A DNA stretch of 54,890 nt from Gracilibacillus sp. YIM 98692 (GTDB taxonomy: Bacteria > Bacillota > Bacilli > Bacillales > Amphibacillaceae), in NCBI RefSeq assembly GCF_010993965.1, contig NZ_WIXM01000026.1:1-54890 (forward strand), written 5' to 3'. Below are positions 8,427-17,122 of this stretch, one piece after another. The notes under the pieces are model-generated. The model was not told the DNA's origin, did not search any database, and worked only from the letters and a program-made list of their open reading frames with translations. The position numbers and the translations under genes were made by a program. The stretch's first letter is position 1. Every line of letters starts with the position of its first letter.

Positions 8427-9518
8427 TTATTCCCTTCCTTTTATAAGTGTCACAATTGTTATAAACAATAAAGGGAGTACTACAATAACTGTAGTATAAA
8501 GCGGATAAACTACTTGAACAGCTTCTACAAACTCCAGCTCATTTGTAAACATTGTCAATGATAAAAGAAGAGAAATTAATGTAATGGGAAATATAAGAAT
8601 GTCTTTATTCTTTAATTGAAAGACACTCCCAAGTAATTCTTTAAGGATAAAAAGTGAAATTGTTGCTTTCATATAAGAACCAACTACTAAAGCTATACCA
8701 ATAAATGATTCAACTCTTGTAACAATTTCTCTTATATTGATCAATCTAGCCAATTGAAATAATGAATATTTTAAATGACTTGCAAGAGGACCAAAAGCCA
8801 TAATAGTACAAACGACAGCAATAATTAATAATAAACCATGTATAATTAGTACACTAAACATCTTTTTCTGCAGTGTTTTCCCCTCATTTTTATGAACAAA
8901 TGGTAATAATAATGAAAATAGAGTAATTTCAATATAGGGAAATCCAAAGTTACGGTAAGCACCATGCAATACTGGTTTAATCCCATCTGGCAAGACTGGT
9001 AAAAGAAAGTCTACGTGAAAAAAAGGGACAGTCAATATAATCACTATGATTGAAAAAAATAGCAAGTAACATAAAAGCAATACAAACATTCTCGCCATTA
9101 CTTCAAAACCAGACCTCACGGTTAAAGCAGAAACGAGTAAAATAAAAAAGTGAAACATATAAGAGGGTGTTTGCCTCATCATAGAGTTGGTGAAAAAACC
9201 ACCAATATCGATAATAATATACGATAGCATTAAAAACAGCTGCAGAACGATAGGGACACCAATGATAATCATTAACCATTTTCCGAATTTTTGCTGAATA
9301 TGACCGATGAAATTTAACTCAGGATTCTTGTGATATACATAAAAGATGCATGTTAATAGAACCAAACCACATCCATTTGCCAGGATAACAGATATCCAAG
9401 CTCCATTTTTAGCAGCTTCTATTAAAGGTTGCGGAATATTAATAATAGCGGAACCTAGTAAGAAAGCAAAAAACAAACTTGCCATTTGTCCAGATGTGAT
9501 TGGTTCTATTTTTTTCAT
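8427..9518 (-). CDS. Spore germinant receptor subunit B (GerAB/GerKB family)
   Basis: This 363-residue integral membrane protein has about ten hydrophobic segments and belongs to the spore germination permease family related to amino-acid transporters. In this family the B subunit binds the germinant, usually an amino acid, and lies in the spore inner membrane. The start ATG has a strong AGGGGAG site. It is the last gene of a four-gene operon in the order A, C, D, B, reminiscent of gerK, where C precedes B. The nutrient specificity cannot be told from sequence. Expression in the forespore under sigma-G is expected from the family but was not confirmed here. Confidence 0.9.
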   Translation of the reverse strand: MKKIEPITSGQMASLFFAFLLGSAIINIPQPLIEAAKNGAWISVILANGCGLVLLTCIFYVYHKNPELNFIGHIQQKFGKWLMIIIGVPIVLQLFLMLSYIIIDIGGFFTNSMMRQTPSYMFHFFILLVSALTVRSGFEVMARMFVLLLCYLLFFSIIVIILTVPFFHVDFLLPVLPDGIKPVLHGAYRNFGFPYIEITLFSLLLPFVHKNEGKTLQKKMFSVLIIHGLLLIIAVVCTIMAFGPLASHLKYSLFQLARLINIREIVTRVESFIGIALVVGSYMKATISLFILKELLGSVFQLKNKDILIFPITLISLLLSLTMFTNELEFVEAVQVVYPLYTTVIVVLPLLFITIVTLIKGRE

Positions 9519-9543
9519 GCTTTTACTCCCCTTACATCATACA

Positions 9544-9786
9544 TTACTTTACCATCTTTAATGTTTCTACAATCTGTTTTGCTGGATTGGCAAAAATGGA
9601 GTGAAATAGATCATCAAGATTCGGCCATTTTAAATCCATCACAAAAATTAAACTTAAATAAAGAACAGGAATCATCATCATCATATAGATGATTCGTTCT
9701 CGAAAGCTGCTATGTTTAATTCTACGTAAATCAGCTAACCACATGGCCATAATTACGATAGTTAAAAAAAGAATATTTTCAAACAA
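9544..9786 (-). CDS. Small two-helix membrane protein, probable germinant-receptor D subunit
   Basis: This 80-residue protein has two hydrophobic helices (about 4-18 and 33-50) and no known catalytic motif. Its size, topology and place between the C and B receptor genes fit the small D subunits found in some Bacillus and related germinant-receptor operons, where they modulate receptor function. The start is a TTG at 9786; its GGAGGAG ribosome site overlaps the stop codon of the C-subunit gene, implying translational coupling. The assignment rests on context and topology more than on sequence motifs. Confidence 0.72.
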   Translation of the reverse strand: MFENILFLTIVIMAMWLADLRRIKHSSFRERIIYMMMMIPVLYLSLIFVMDLKWPNLDDLFHSIFANPAKQIVETLKMVK

Positions 9787-9789
9787 TGT

Positions 9790-10935
9790 TTACTCCTCCA
9801 CTACTTTTTCTCCGCCAGCCATACCTGTACTCTCGACTTTTACTTCAACTTCGAGATCAACTTCACTTTCAGCCAACATTTTACCCCATTCTGCCTCGTG
9901 TTTTTTCCATAGTTGAGGTTTTTGTTGATAAAGTTTGTCTGCAATACCTAAAACATCTAACTCATTTTCTTGCAAGTAGTGAATGACTTGATTCATATCG
10001 TCTTGAATATTTTTGGCGATATGTTTTTCCAACTTCTCTACTTCATCTGCTGTTGTTACAGTAGAGCATTGTAATTCTCCCAAAAAACCATCAATTTTAG
10101 TAGTGATATCAATAGACAAGGACTCCTGATTAAATTGAGGAGATAAATTGGTTTCAAGAGCAGCCACTTCAATTGTTTCTTGAAGCTTGTCATTTTCTTT
10201 ATCCATACAAGGAAAGTTGATAATACCTCCTTTGTATTCATTCTTTAACATGATTATTTTTTCGAAATCTGCTGCATCTAGATAATCCACCATTTTCCCT
10301 TCTTGCACAACAGCTGCGCCATTTGCAACTGGTGCTAGTGAATCATTGTCCGTTTTTTTAATATATGGAATCAATGTTGTTTTGGATTTACTTTTTAAAT
10401 CCATAGCTACATTTAACAGCATGCTTTTTTTGGACTTTCCTGTAAAATTAGCAGAACTATCCAAAATCGTTCGTAGCTCTTGTGAGATAGTACGTTCAAT
10501 AAATGGTTTCATTTCCCAATAATCAGCAGCTTTTCTGTTTGTAATCAGGACATAAGACATGAGACGTGTTTCGTGATCACGGTAAAAAAATTCAAGAACA
10601 TCTCCAATGTTATGCTTCTTAGCAAAATCTTCTCCAATTAAGACAACTCGCATATGACTCCATTGAGCTTTTCTTCCTAAATATACCGGGATATTTCGAG
10701 CAGAATCAAAAACACTTTTCCCTTTTGAGTTAATATTAGTGTAAAAGGGTGTTTCCCCACCGCTTGTCCCCCCTATTGTTTCTGCTGGAGAATATATTTG
10801 TGCATGAAATTCAATTTCTTCATTTTCGGTTTGATCAATGCTGATTCCCATGACGAAGCCGTACTCCACTAATTCTTTGCTACTCCAACATCCAGTTAAG
10901 AAAAGTAATATTGCTATCGTTAACCATCGTTTCAT
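9790..10935 (-). CDS. Spore germinant receptor lipoprotein subunit C (GerAC/GerKC family)
   Basis: This 381-residue protein starts with a lipoprotein signal: a positive N-terminus, hydrophobic core and lipobox L13-T-G-C16. Cys16 would be diacylglycerylated, anchoring the protein on the outer face of the spore inner membrane. The mature sequence opens WSSKELVEYGFVMGISID, typical of the GerC family, which ends in a glycine-free acidic C-terminus here. It sits between the A and D genes, 26 bases after the A-subunit stop, with an AAGGATGAT ribosome site. It is needed for assembly and function of the receptor in known systems. Confidence 0.92.
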   Translation of the reverse strand: MKRWLTIAILLFLTGCWSSKELVEYGFVMGISIDQTENEEIEFHAQIYSPAETIGGTSGGETPFYTNINSKGKSVFDSARNIPVYLGRKAQWSHMRVVLIGEDFAKKHNIGDVLEFFYRDHETRLMSYVLITNRKAADYWEMKPFIERTISQELRTILDSSANFTGKSKKSMLLNVAMDLKSKSKTTLIPYIKKTDNDSLAPVANGAAVVQEGKMVDYLDAADFEKIIMLKNEYKGGIINFPCMDKENDKLQETIEVAALETNLSPQFNQESLSIDITTKIDGFLGELQCSTVTTADEVEKLEKHIAKNIQDDMNQVIHYLQENELDVLGIADKLYQQKPQLWKKHEAEWGKMLAESEVDLEVEVKVESTGMAGGEKVVEE

Positions 10936-10961
10936 TGACTTATCATCCTTGTGAGGTGGAC

Positions 10962-12461
10962 TTAAATATTTCGCTTGTCCCGTTTTCGTGGTGAATCTTG
11001 TAATATTTTCAAAGGAGCGCGAATAAAAACATCTAATATTTGTCTCGGTCTAAATGGAGTTAATGGACTAAAATATGGCTGTCCTAACGACCTTAAACTC
11101 GTAATGTGTATCATAATAAGTATGTAACCGATCATAATTCCAAAACCACCCAATATAGCAGATAATATCATCAAAGGAATTTGCATTAACCGAATACTGA
11201 TAGCAATACTGTATTGCGGGATTGCAAATGAAGCAATACCTGTTAATGCAACCAAAATAACTACAGCAGGAGAAGCAATGTTTGCATTAATAGCAGCTTC
11301 ACCAATGATTAATGCTCCAACGATACTGACTGCAGATCCAATTGTTTTCGGTAATCGAATCCCCGCTTCGCGAAGCAATTCAAAGAAAAAAATCATAATG
11401 GCAATTTCTACAAAAGCTGGGAAGGGTATACCTTCACGTGTATCAAGTATGGCCATTAACAGGTTGGTTGGAATTAATTCTGGATGAAAAGTCGTTAAAG
11501 CAATGAAAATACTAGGCAGCGTCAATGCTAAAAAAAATGCAACGATTCTAATAAGCCGAATAAACGAAGAAAATATTACTCTATGGTAGTAATCCTCACT
11601 CACTTGAAAAAATTCGGTGAGAAGTCCGGGGCATATTAAAATAGTCCCTGTTCCTTGTACCAATACGACAATTTTCCCTTCTAAAAGAGCTGCGATTGCA
11701 GTGTCTGGCCGTTCTGTATATCGATGTTGTGGTAATGGGGAATAATTATTATCTTCAATCACTTCCTCAATATAATTAGTTTCTAAAATATCCCCTTTTT
11801 TAGCACGTTTTATTCTTTGTTTAAATTCAGCTAATGTGCCCTCGTCTACGACTCCATCCAAGTATCCATAAGCAATGTCTGTTTGCGTAGTTCCTCCAGC
11901 TTTAAATTGTTCCATTTTAAAATGAGAATTTTGTAAACGAGTTCTCAAGAGACCAATATTTCGATCTAATTGTTCAACTGTTCCCTCATGAGGTCCTTTT
12001 ACCACCGATTCTCCAGTAGGCTCTGTTACTTCTCTTACATTAACTTGTTTTGCTTGGGAATAAGATAACGCTTGATCCCAACCATGAAAAAAAATAACAA
12101 CGTTTCCGCTTAATACATTACTTATCGCTTCATCAAAACTTTTTACTATTTTTGCGTTCTGTGAAGAGATACCATTTTTGCTAAAGAAACGAATCACGTC
12201 TTCCAAATTCACTTCTTCTGCTGGTCCCACTTCATGTGTTACCAGATCCTGCATCGATTCTTTCATATAATTGAGCTCTTTTTGCTGTACCATTGTATGA
12301 AAAAATACAGAAAAAGCTTTATGTTTAAGTTTAGGGCCGTATTGCCAAGGAAAAAGTTTTAGGTCAGAACAATTCGTAAACTGTTTATCTATTTGCTTTT
12401 GATTTTCCGTTATATCTAAAGATATTACATCAGGTTGATTTCTTACTATTTGGCGTCTCAC
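10962..12461 (-). CDS. Spore germinant receptor subunit A (GerAA/GerKA family)
   Basis: This 499-residue protein has a large hydrophilic N-terminal part (about 1-280) and a membrane domain of four to five helices in the last 200 residues, the standard layout of GerA-family A subunits. The signature RPDTAIAALLEGKIVVLVQGTGT segment, split here as RPDTAIAALLEGK near 257 and VVLVQGTGT beyond, is present. The start is a GTG at 12461, with AGAAGG about 12 bases upstream. It is the first gene of the A-C-D-B operon. A forespore promoter is expected upstream, but I could not fix its position with confidence. Confidence 0.9.
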   Translation of the reverse strand: MRRQIVRNQPDVISLDITENQKQIDKQFTNCSDLKLFPWQYGPKLKHKAFSVFFHTMVQQKELNYMKESMQDLVTHEVGPAEEVNLEDVIRFFSKNGISSQNAKIVKSFDEAISNVLSGNVVIFFHGWDQALSYSQAKQVNVREVTEPTGESVVKGPHEGTVEQLDRNIGLLRTRLQNSHFKMEQFKAGGTTQTDIAYGYLDGVVDEGTLAEFKQRIKRAKKGDILETNYIEEVIEDNNYSPLPQHRYTERPDTAIAALLEGKIVVLVQGTGTILICPGLLTEFFQVSEDYYHRVIFSSFIRLIRIVAFFLALTLPSIFIALTTFHPELIPTNLLMAILDTREGIPFPAFVEIAIMIFFFELLREAGIRLPKTIGSAVSIVGALIIGEAAINANIASPAVVILVALTGIASFAIPQYSIAISIRLMQIPLMILSAILGGFGIMIGYILIMIHITSLRSLGQPYFSPLTPFRPRQILDVFIRAPLKILQDSPRKRDKRNI

Positions 12462-12609
12462 TTAGATCACTAACCTTCTTTTATACATAGTATTAGTGAA
12501 AAAGGGAGGTAGTATACATATACATAAAGGTTACAAGAGGTTACATATTCACAATATAAGTTCTGATGGGAAAATGTAGGTGGGCAAATCACTAGTGGGA
12601 ATCACACTA

Positions 12610-12654
12610 AAGGACTGCAAGAGCAGGAGATGTGCTGGATAATCAGCAGTCCTT
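12610..12654 (-). terminator. Hairpin in the gap before the germination operon, possible terminator of the small gene
   Basis: A perfect 9-bp inverted repeat (AAGGACTGC at 12610, GCAGTCCTT at 12646) encloses a 27-base loop. On the minus strand it lies downstream of the small gene that ends at 12778, but only three T residues follow, so termination would be weak. The remainder of 12462-12777 is AT-rich and should hold the germination operon promoter; no gene is seen. Confidence 0.35.
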
Positions 12655-12777
12655 CATAATTTTATAAGTTCATAAATCAAAAACATTATATCATAATCGT
12701 TAATCTATAAAAATTTGTATGAATTCAAGTAGACCAATATAGGCAGTATTCCTATATGATTTTTGATACTATTTCCA

Positions 12778-13074
12778 TTAGTTGTATTTCTTAAACTGCG
12801 GCGCGTTTTTTATGGCAAATTGTATAATTTGATTAAAGGTTTCCTGTTCTATTTCCTTTCTTGTTGGTACATAGATTTGTGCAGATCCTTCATCAATAAT
12901 TTTTATAAATACACTTCCGCGTAAGTATAAAACGACATATAGAAATGGGTCTTCTAATTGATGATATTTAAGGTATTCTTTGGGAAAATCCGCTGTAATA
13001 ATCAGCCGGTCTTCTACATCCTTTAATGTAAATTGACTAAAGAATTGAAGGTTTTTTAAATTGCTTAATTTCAA
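12778..13074 (-). CDS. Small protein of unknown function, 98 residues
   Basis: I do not recognise this family. The protein is soluble, without signal or membrane segment. Predicted strands in the middle (LIITADFP, DPFLYVVLYLRGSVFIKII, AQIYVPT) and a helical C-terminus suggest a compact alpha/beta fold. The start is a TTG at 13074 with a very strong AGGGAGG site seven bases upstream, which makes translation credible. It is a single gene between the germination operon and the Cys-cluster gene. The upstream gap to 13305 holds a short palindrome, ATTCTTGATTCAAGAAT, and the terminator of the neighbour. Confidence 0.6.
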   Translation of the reverse strand: MKLSNLKNLQFFSQFTLKDVEDRLIITADFPKEYLKYHQLEDPFLYVVLYLRGSVFIKIIDEGSAQIYVPTRKEIEQETFNQIIQFAIKNAPQFKKYN

Positions 13075-13268
13075 ATCAATTCCTCCCTTAGCTTTTTACG
13101 ATTTAACTGTATAAGTCACATGTTATGCTCGCAAAATAGCTTTCATTCTTGATTCAAGAATATAAATGATTTTATAATGAATAGTCTATTTAAATGAAGA
13201 CAAGAAAACCAGACTTATGTGATGTTACTTCACAATTTTTTCAAAGATTAGGTTGATTTTGTAAGATT

Positions 13269-13301
13269 AAAAATAAGGACCTATTCATAAGTCCCTATTT
13301 T
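13269..13301 (-). terminator. Intrinsic terminator of the Cys-cluster gene
   Basis: On the minus strand, AATAGGGAC pairs with GGTCCTTATT across a short loop and is followed by a T run. It lies directly after the stop codon at 13306. Confidence 0.8.
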
Positions 13302-13305
13302 CCAT

Positions 13306-14058
13306 TCAGCTATTTTTTAACAATTCTTTGTCAAAATCTTTCATCCAGTTAATTAATAAATCTTCTCTGTAAATATCATTTGGATAATCAATGAATCCCG
13401 TATCCCCTTCTTCATATAGATACTGTAAAAATTCATTTAATGCTCCCATGTATTCAGCATATAGAAACTCAAAACTAACGGTTTCTTTAGGCATTACATT
13501 TTCTTCACATACTTTGGGGTCCGTATAATTCATATACGTTCTGCATGGCGTTGGACGAATTTCGTAAGCCATACATTGATTTGTTTCTGTATCTAACATA
13601 ACACATGGAATCTGCTTACTTTTAAACGCTAGTTTAAATTCATTAGGATTTTCGACTTGATCAAAAGAACTGATTTCATCCATGTCTTGTTGATATTTTC
13701 TGTAATATGCCTGCAGATGGTGAGCTAGTTTTTGTTTTCTTTCGTCGGAAAAATAGTGTAAGGATTGTTGCATTAACTTAGCTTCCATTTCATTAATAAC
13801 GATCGGAAAATAACAGCAAAAGGCACATCCCATTTGACATGTAGGATGAAGAGATACAGCTTGCTCCATTTCTTCTATTTCATCACTAACGAGTTGAAGC
13901 AATTCTTGATAGCTATTTATTAGCTTTGTCTCAGCTGACATTTCAGTATCTGCCCACTTTTCTATAATACGGAAAAACTTTTGATCATCTATTTGGTATA
14001 TCTCATTTAATTTTTCACATTTAGCTTGTATATCATCCATTGTTAAAAATTCTTTCAT
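13306..14058 (-). CDS. YkgJ-type zinc/iron-chelating Cys-cluster protein
   Basis: This 250-residue soluble protein contains a dense cysteine cluster, C74-x3-C78-x2-C81-C82 (TCQMGCAFCC), and a second set in the C-terminal half (NQCMAYEIRPTPCRTY, then KVC). This arrangement defines the YkgJ family, thought to bind zinc or an iron-sulfur cluster; its biochemical role is not established. The N-terminal 70 residues are helical. The start has an AAAGGGGA ribosome site. It appears monocistronic, with its own terminator. Confidence 0.8.
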   Translation of the reverse strand: MKEFLTMDDIQAKCEKLNEIYQIDDQKFFRIIEKWADTEMSAETKLINSYQELLQLVSDEIEEMEQAVSLHPTCQMGCAFCCYFPIVINEMEAKLMQQSLHYFSDERKQKLAHHLQAYYRKYQQDMDEISSFDQVENPNEFKLAFKSKQIPCVMLDTETNQCMAYEIRPTPCRTYMNYTDPKVCEENVMPKETVSFEFLYAEYMGALNEFLQYLYEEGDTGFIDYPNDIYREDLLINWMKDFDKELLKNS

Positions 14059-14216
14059 TCTTAATCCCCTTTATTCATTCCTATATTCATCTTAGCATAG
14101 AATAATGGAGCTTGAAACATGACGATTTTCACTTTGTTGATTTGAATTGTTCCAATACTTTAACTTCAAATAGGATCTTTTCTTAGGGAACCATGCCCAT
14201 ACTAGTTTCGAGCTAA

Positions 14217-14266
14217 TAAAAAGCGCCCTAGTAATATCTTTGAAAGATACAAACTAGGACGCTTTA
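14217..14266 (-). terminator. Intrinsic terminator of the arabinanase gene
   Basis: On the minus strand, AAAGCGTCCTAGT pairs with ACTAGGGCGCTTTTT around a 20-base loop, with a T run at the 3' end. It starts within a few bases of the stop codon at 14270. Confidence 0.88.
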
Positions 14267-14269
14267 TTG

Positions 14270-16807
14270 TTAGTTTTGATTAGCTAATTGGTCAATTTGA
14301 GTTGATGTTAACTCTCCATCGTAAATTCTTAAGTCATCGATTAATCCTTGGTAAGGTGTATCCCAATGGTTTACACCAAGACCAAATGAGGCATTCACAT
14401 TACTAAATACATCTGGGAAATTAGAACCAACAAACTCTTCTTCGCCATTTAAATAAAGCTTAACGGTTCCAGTATGAACAGAAAAGGCAACATGTGTCCA
14501 TTCATTGGTATTGATTTGATAGCTTGCATCAGCATCATACCAGTTTTCCCCTGACCAAAGCATTGTTCGATCACCAGCAGGTCCATTTGGTACCAAGCTA
14601 ATCCAACTGTGAACGGAGCCGCCGAAGAATGTTGTCGTATATGGTGTTAATTCGTTGGGTTTTAACCAAAAAGACACCGAATATTCATGATTTGTAATCA
14701 AATTGTTTGGTAATAGCACACCAGAAGATCCATCAAAATAGGCCGCATTCCCGTCTATACCCTCTTGAAAAGAAATCGTTCCTCCACTATTTGTCAAACG
14801 ATCACCTGTTGGTGTTCCTGTACCAAATGACCCATACACATCTTCCAAGTTTTTGTTTAAAGGGAAGTGAGCGACAAGGTCAGCGTTTTGAACAGGTAAG
14901 ACCGTAATGTCAAATGTCTTTGTTCTCACTTCTTCGCCTTTTCTAATGGATGCCGTTAACGTAGCAGTATTAGCTTCTTCTCCGGCTTCAGGCCTTGTGA
15001 TTTCTCCAGAGTTAGTGATAACGTTATTATCAGATGTTGTCCAATTAATTTCTGCATTGGCTGTACCTTCTGTTGGTAAATCTAAATCATTGTTTATTTC
15101 GTTTGTGTCCCCTAAGTCTAGGTCCTCATAAACGGCATTTACCACTTCTTCATCAGAGCCAATTTTTTGTTTACTTCCCCAAATGGCAACACCTTGATCA
15201 GACATTGCTGTAAATGTCATCACATGTTGTTTAGCATCTGGGTTCCATTGCGTTGTAAACACACCTTTGTAGGTTTCTCCATTTATGGTTAGCTCTGCTT
15301 GATTGTGGCTTGTTTTTTTCCAAGTACCATTTGCAGCACCGGAAACTTTATTATTTTTATGCAATGTAATGTATTCTGAAGTTATAATATCCCCCGAGTA
15401 TTCTTTTCCATGATTAATGTACTTGTAAACTCCTGTTATATCCTGTCTATTGACTTTTTCTAATGTTTCTCCACTGTAACGATATGGAGCAACAACTGGC
15501 CAATCATCTTCATTCATATAGATAGAATGCACCCGCATTTGGTGTACTTCCCCTTTTTCAGGGAATTTTGTATGAAACACTAGGAAATGTTCATCTGTTT
15601 CTTGATCTAAGTATACGGAATTATGACCTGGAGATTTATAACCATATCCTAAACCTTCTCCAGGATCTCCAACTTTTCGATCAAAAAGGAAATTCCCCAT
15701 GATTTTATTGCCATACGTATGGTTGCTTACATTACCTGGTAATACAGCATCTTGACCTTGTGCGTCTAGATATGGTCCTTTAGGATTTTTTGATCGGAAC
15801 ACGCGCATGTTATAGCCACCATCAGCTCCTAACCAACCATATGTCATGTATAAGTAATAGTAACCCGTTTTCTCATCATAGACGACATAAGGACCTTCTC
15901 CTGATTTAGCATAGCCGCCAGCAATCTTTGTACCAAAGTAACGGTCGATCATACGTCCATCTTCTGTAGCGCCGTCTTCACCCGGGTAAATAGCTTGTCC
16001 AGTTTCTTTATCAAGCTCAAGCATAAAAATACCGCCAGACCAAGAGCCATATGTCATCCATAGCTTTCCTTCTTCATCATAAAAAAGGTTCGCGTCAATA
16101 GCGTTAGGATACATCGTGTTGTTATAACCGCCATTATCATAAAACCATTCATCATTTTCACTTGATACGACCTCGTTTTCAATAAGGTCTTTTATATTTG
16201 TATTTTCCCATTGTTTGTTAACCGTACTATTGTTATCATAAGCCTCTTCTTCTGTAAAACCGGAGTAAACTAACGTATCAACATATTCATACGGACCTTC
16301 TATATCTTTTGCTACAGCATACCCGATAGCAGAGCGAATATAAGTAGAAGATGCACTGTAATATATCATATAAGCGCCTTTTGTACCGTCTTCATGAACA
16401 TAATGTTCATTATAAAAAATTTCTGGAGCCCATACAGCGTAACCACCTAAACTATCTGCATCATCTTCTCCAGCCCATTGAAATGATTCTGCTAAGTTTT
16501 GGGATAAATCTCCATACAAAGCGTTACCTGGAGTTTCATATCCATTGGTGAACCTTTCCCAATTGATCAAATCTTTAGATTTCGCTGCTTCAATATGTGT
16601 TCCAAACGCATAGTACGTATCTCCTTCTTTAATAATAGAAGGGTCATGAACAGAAACCTCCCCAAAATTAGGAGCTTCCCCTTGATTTATTTGTCCGGGT
16701 TTATTGCTATTCATAGAAACATCCTCCTTAGCAGCTCCTAATAAAAATGGGATAGTAACAAAAATAGTCATCACACCAAAACATATTTTCCAAAGATGTT
16801 CTTTCAA
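14270..16807 (-). CDS. Secreted GH43 endo-arabinanase-like protein with Ig-like and LamG domains
   Basis: This 845-residue protein starts with a signal peptide (about 1-26). A glycoside hydrolase family 43 five-bladed propeller follows, with the catalytic base D55 in VHDPSII, the WAPEI motif and the catalytic-acid context GEGPYVVYDEKTGYYY. After a beta-rich extension typical of two-domain arabinanases come an Ig-like domain (about 555-640) and a C-terminal laminin-G-like domain (about 645-845), probably for sugar binding. It should cut alpha-1,5-arabinan outside the cell, like B. subtilis AbnB; GH43 substrate range is wide, so this is likely but not certain. The start is a TTG with AGAGGAG site. 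A cre-like site upstream implies catabolite repression. Confidence 0.87.
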   Translation of the reverse strand: MKEHLWKICFGVMTIFVTIPFLLGAAKEDVSMNSNKPGQINQGEAPNFGEVSVHDPSIIKEGDTYYAFGTHIEAAKSKDLINWERFTNGYETPGNALYGDLSQNLAESFQWAGEDDADSLGGYAVWAPEIFYNEHYVHEDGTKGAYMIYYSASSTYIRSAIGYAVAKDIEGPYEYVDTLVYSGFTEEEAYDNNSTVNKQWENTNIKDLIENEVVSSENDEWFYDNGGYNNTMYPNAIDANLFYDEEGKLWMTYGSWSGGIFMLELDKETGQAIYPGEDGATEDGRMIDRYFGTKIAGGYAKSGEGPYVVYDEKTGYYYLYMTYGWLGADGGYNMRVFRSKNPKGPYLDAQGQDAVLPGNVSNHTYGNKIMGNFLFDRKVGDPGEGLGYGYKSPGHNSVYLDQETDEHFLVFHTKFPEKGEVHQMRVHSIYMNEDDWPVVAPYRYSGETLEKVNRQDITGVYKYINHGKEYSGDIITSEYITLHKNNKVSGAANGTWKKTSHNQAELTINGETYKGVFTTQWNPDAKQHVMTFTAMSDQGVAIWGSKQKIGSDEEVVNAVYEDLDLGDTNEINNDLDLPTEGTANAEINWTTSDNNVITNSGEITRPEAGEEANTATLTASIRKGEEVRTKTFDITVLPVQNADLVAHFPLNKNLEDVYGSFGTGTPTGDRLTNSGGTISFQEGIDGNAAYFDGSSGVLLPNNLITNHEYSVSFWLKPNELTPYTTTFFGGSVHSWISLVPNGPAGDRTMLWSGENWYDADASYQINTNEWTHVAFSVHTGTVKLYLNGEEEFVGSNFPDVFSNVNASFGLGVNHWDTPYQGLIDDLRIYDGELTSTQIDQLANQN

Positions 16808-16879
16808 GCTACTCTCTCCTCTCTTCTATTATTTTTTGGCTTACGTTTTGTATTCTTTATTTATCACCCCCTCCAAATT

Positions 16880-16893
16880 ATTAAACGCTTACA
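16880..16893 (-). promoter_or_regulatory. cre-like site upstream of the GH43 gene
   Basis: On the minus strand, TGTAAGCGTTTAAT matches the CcpA consensus at 12 of 14 positions. It lies about 75 bases before the TTG start at 16807, between that start and the very AT-rich promoter region. Confidence 0.55.
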
Positions 16894-16899
16894 TTGCAG

Positions 16900-17075
16900 G
16901 ATGTAATTAATAAATATATTTATTTTATGTCATTAACAAATAAAAAATATACACTTAATTAATTATATTGTTTTTTTAATTTTTATTTAATTATAATATA
17001 GTTATGTATTTATTATATTTAAAAGAATACAATATGATTTGATTAATTACAACCTTTTCATAAATTTTGATGATA
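16900..17075. other. Very AT-rich promoter region
   Basis: This stretch between the arabinanase gene and the thiamin operon terminator is almost entirely A and T, with many TATAAT-like and TTAATTAA words. It probably contains the arabinanase promoter, but so many -10-like words occur that no single one can be chosen. No open frame with a ribosome site is present. Confidence 0.5.
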
Positions 17076-17091
17076 AATAAGCTAAAAACAT

Positions 17092-17122
17092 AAAAAAAGC
17101 CCCATACTTAATGTATAGAGCT
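17092..17122 (-). terminator. Intrinsic terminator of the tenA-ykoEDC operon
   Basis: On the minus strand, AGCTCTATAC pairs, with G-U pairs, to GTATGGGGCT and is followed by TTTTTTT. It overlaps the last codons of ykoC. Confidence 0.8.

Noticed and set aside
12462-12560. Sigma-G promoter for the germination operon
   Set aside because: GTATACTA- and TGTATA-like words occur, but spacing is not convincing, so no promoter was annotated.
13143-13159. Palindrome ATTCTTGATTCAAGAAT as an operator
   Set aside because: Short, single, and in AT-rich sequence; no regulator gene nearby and no second copy noticed.
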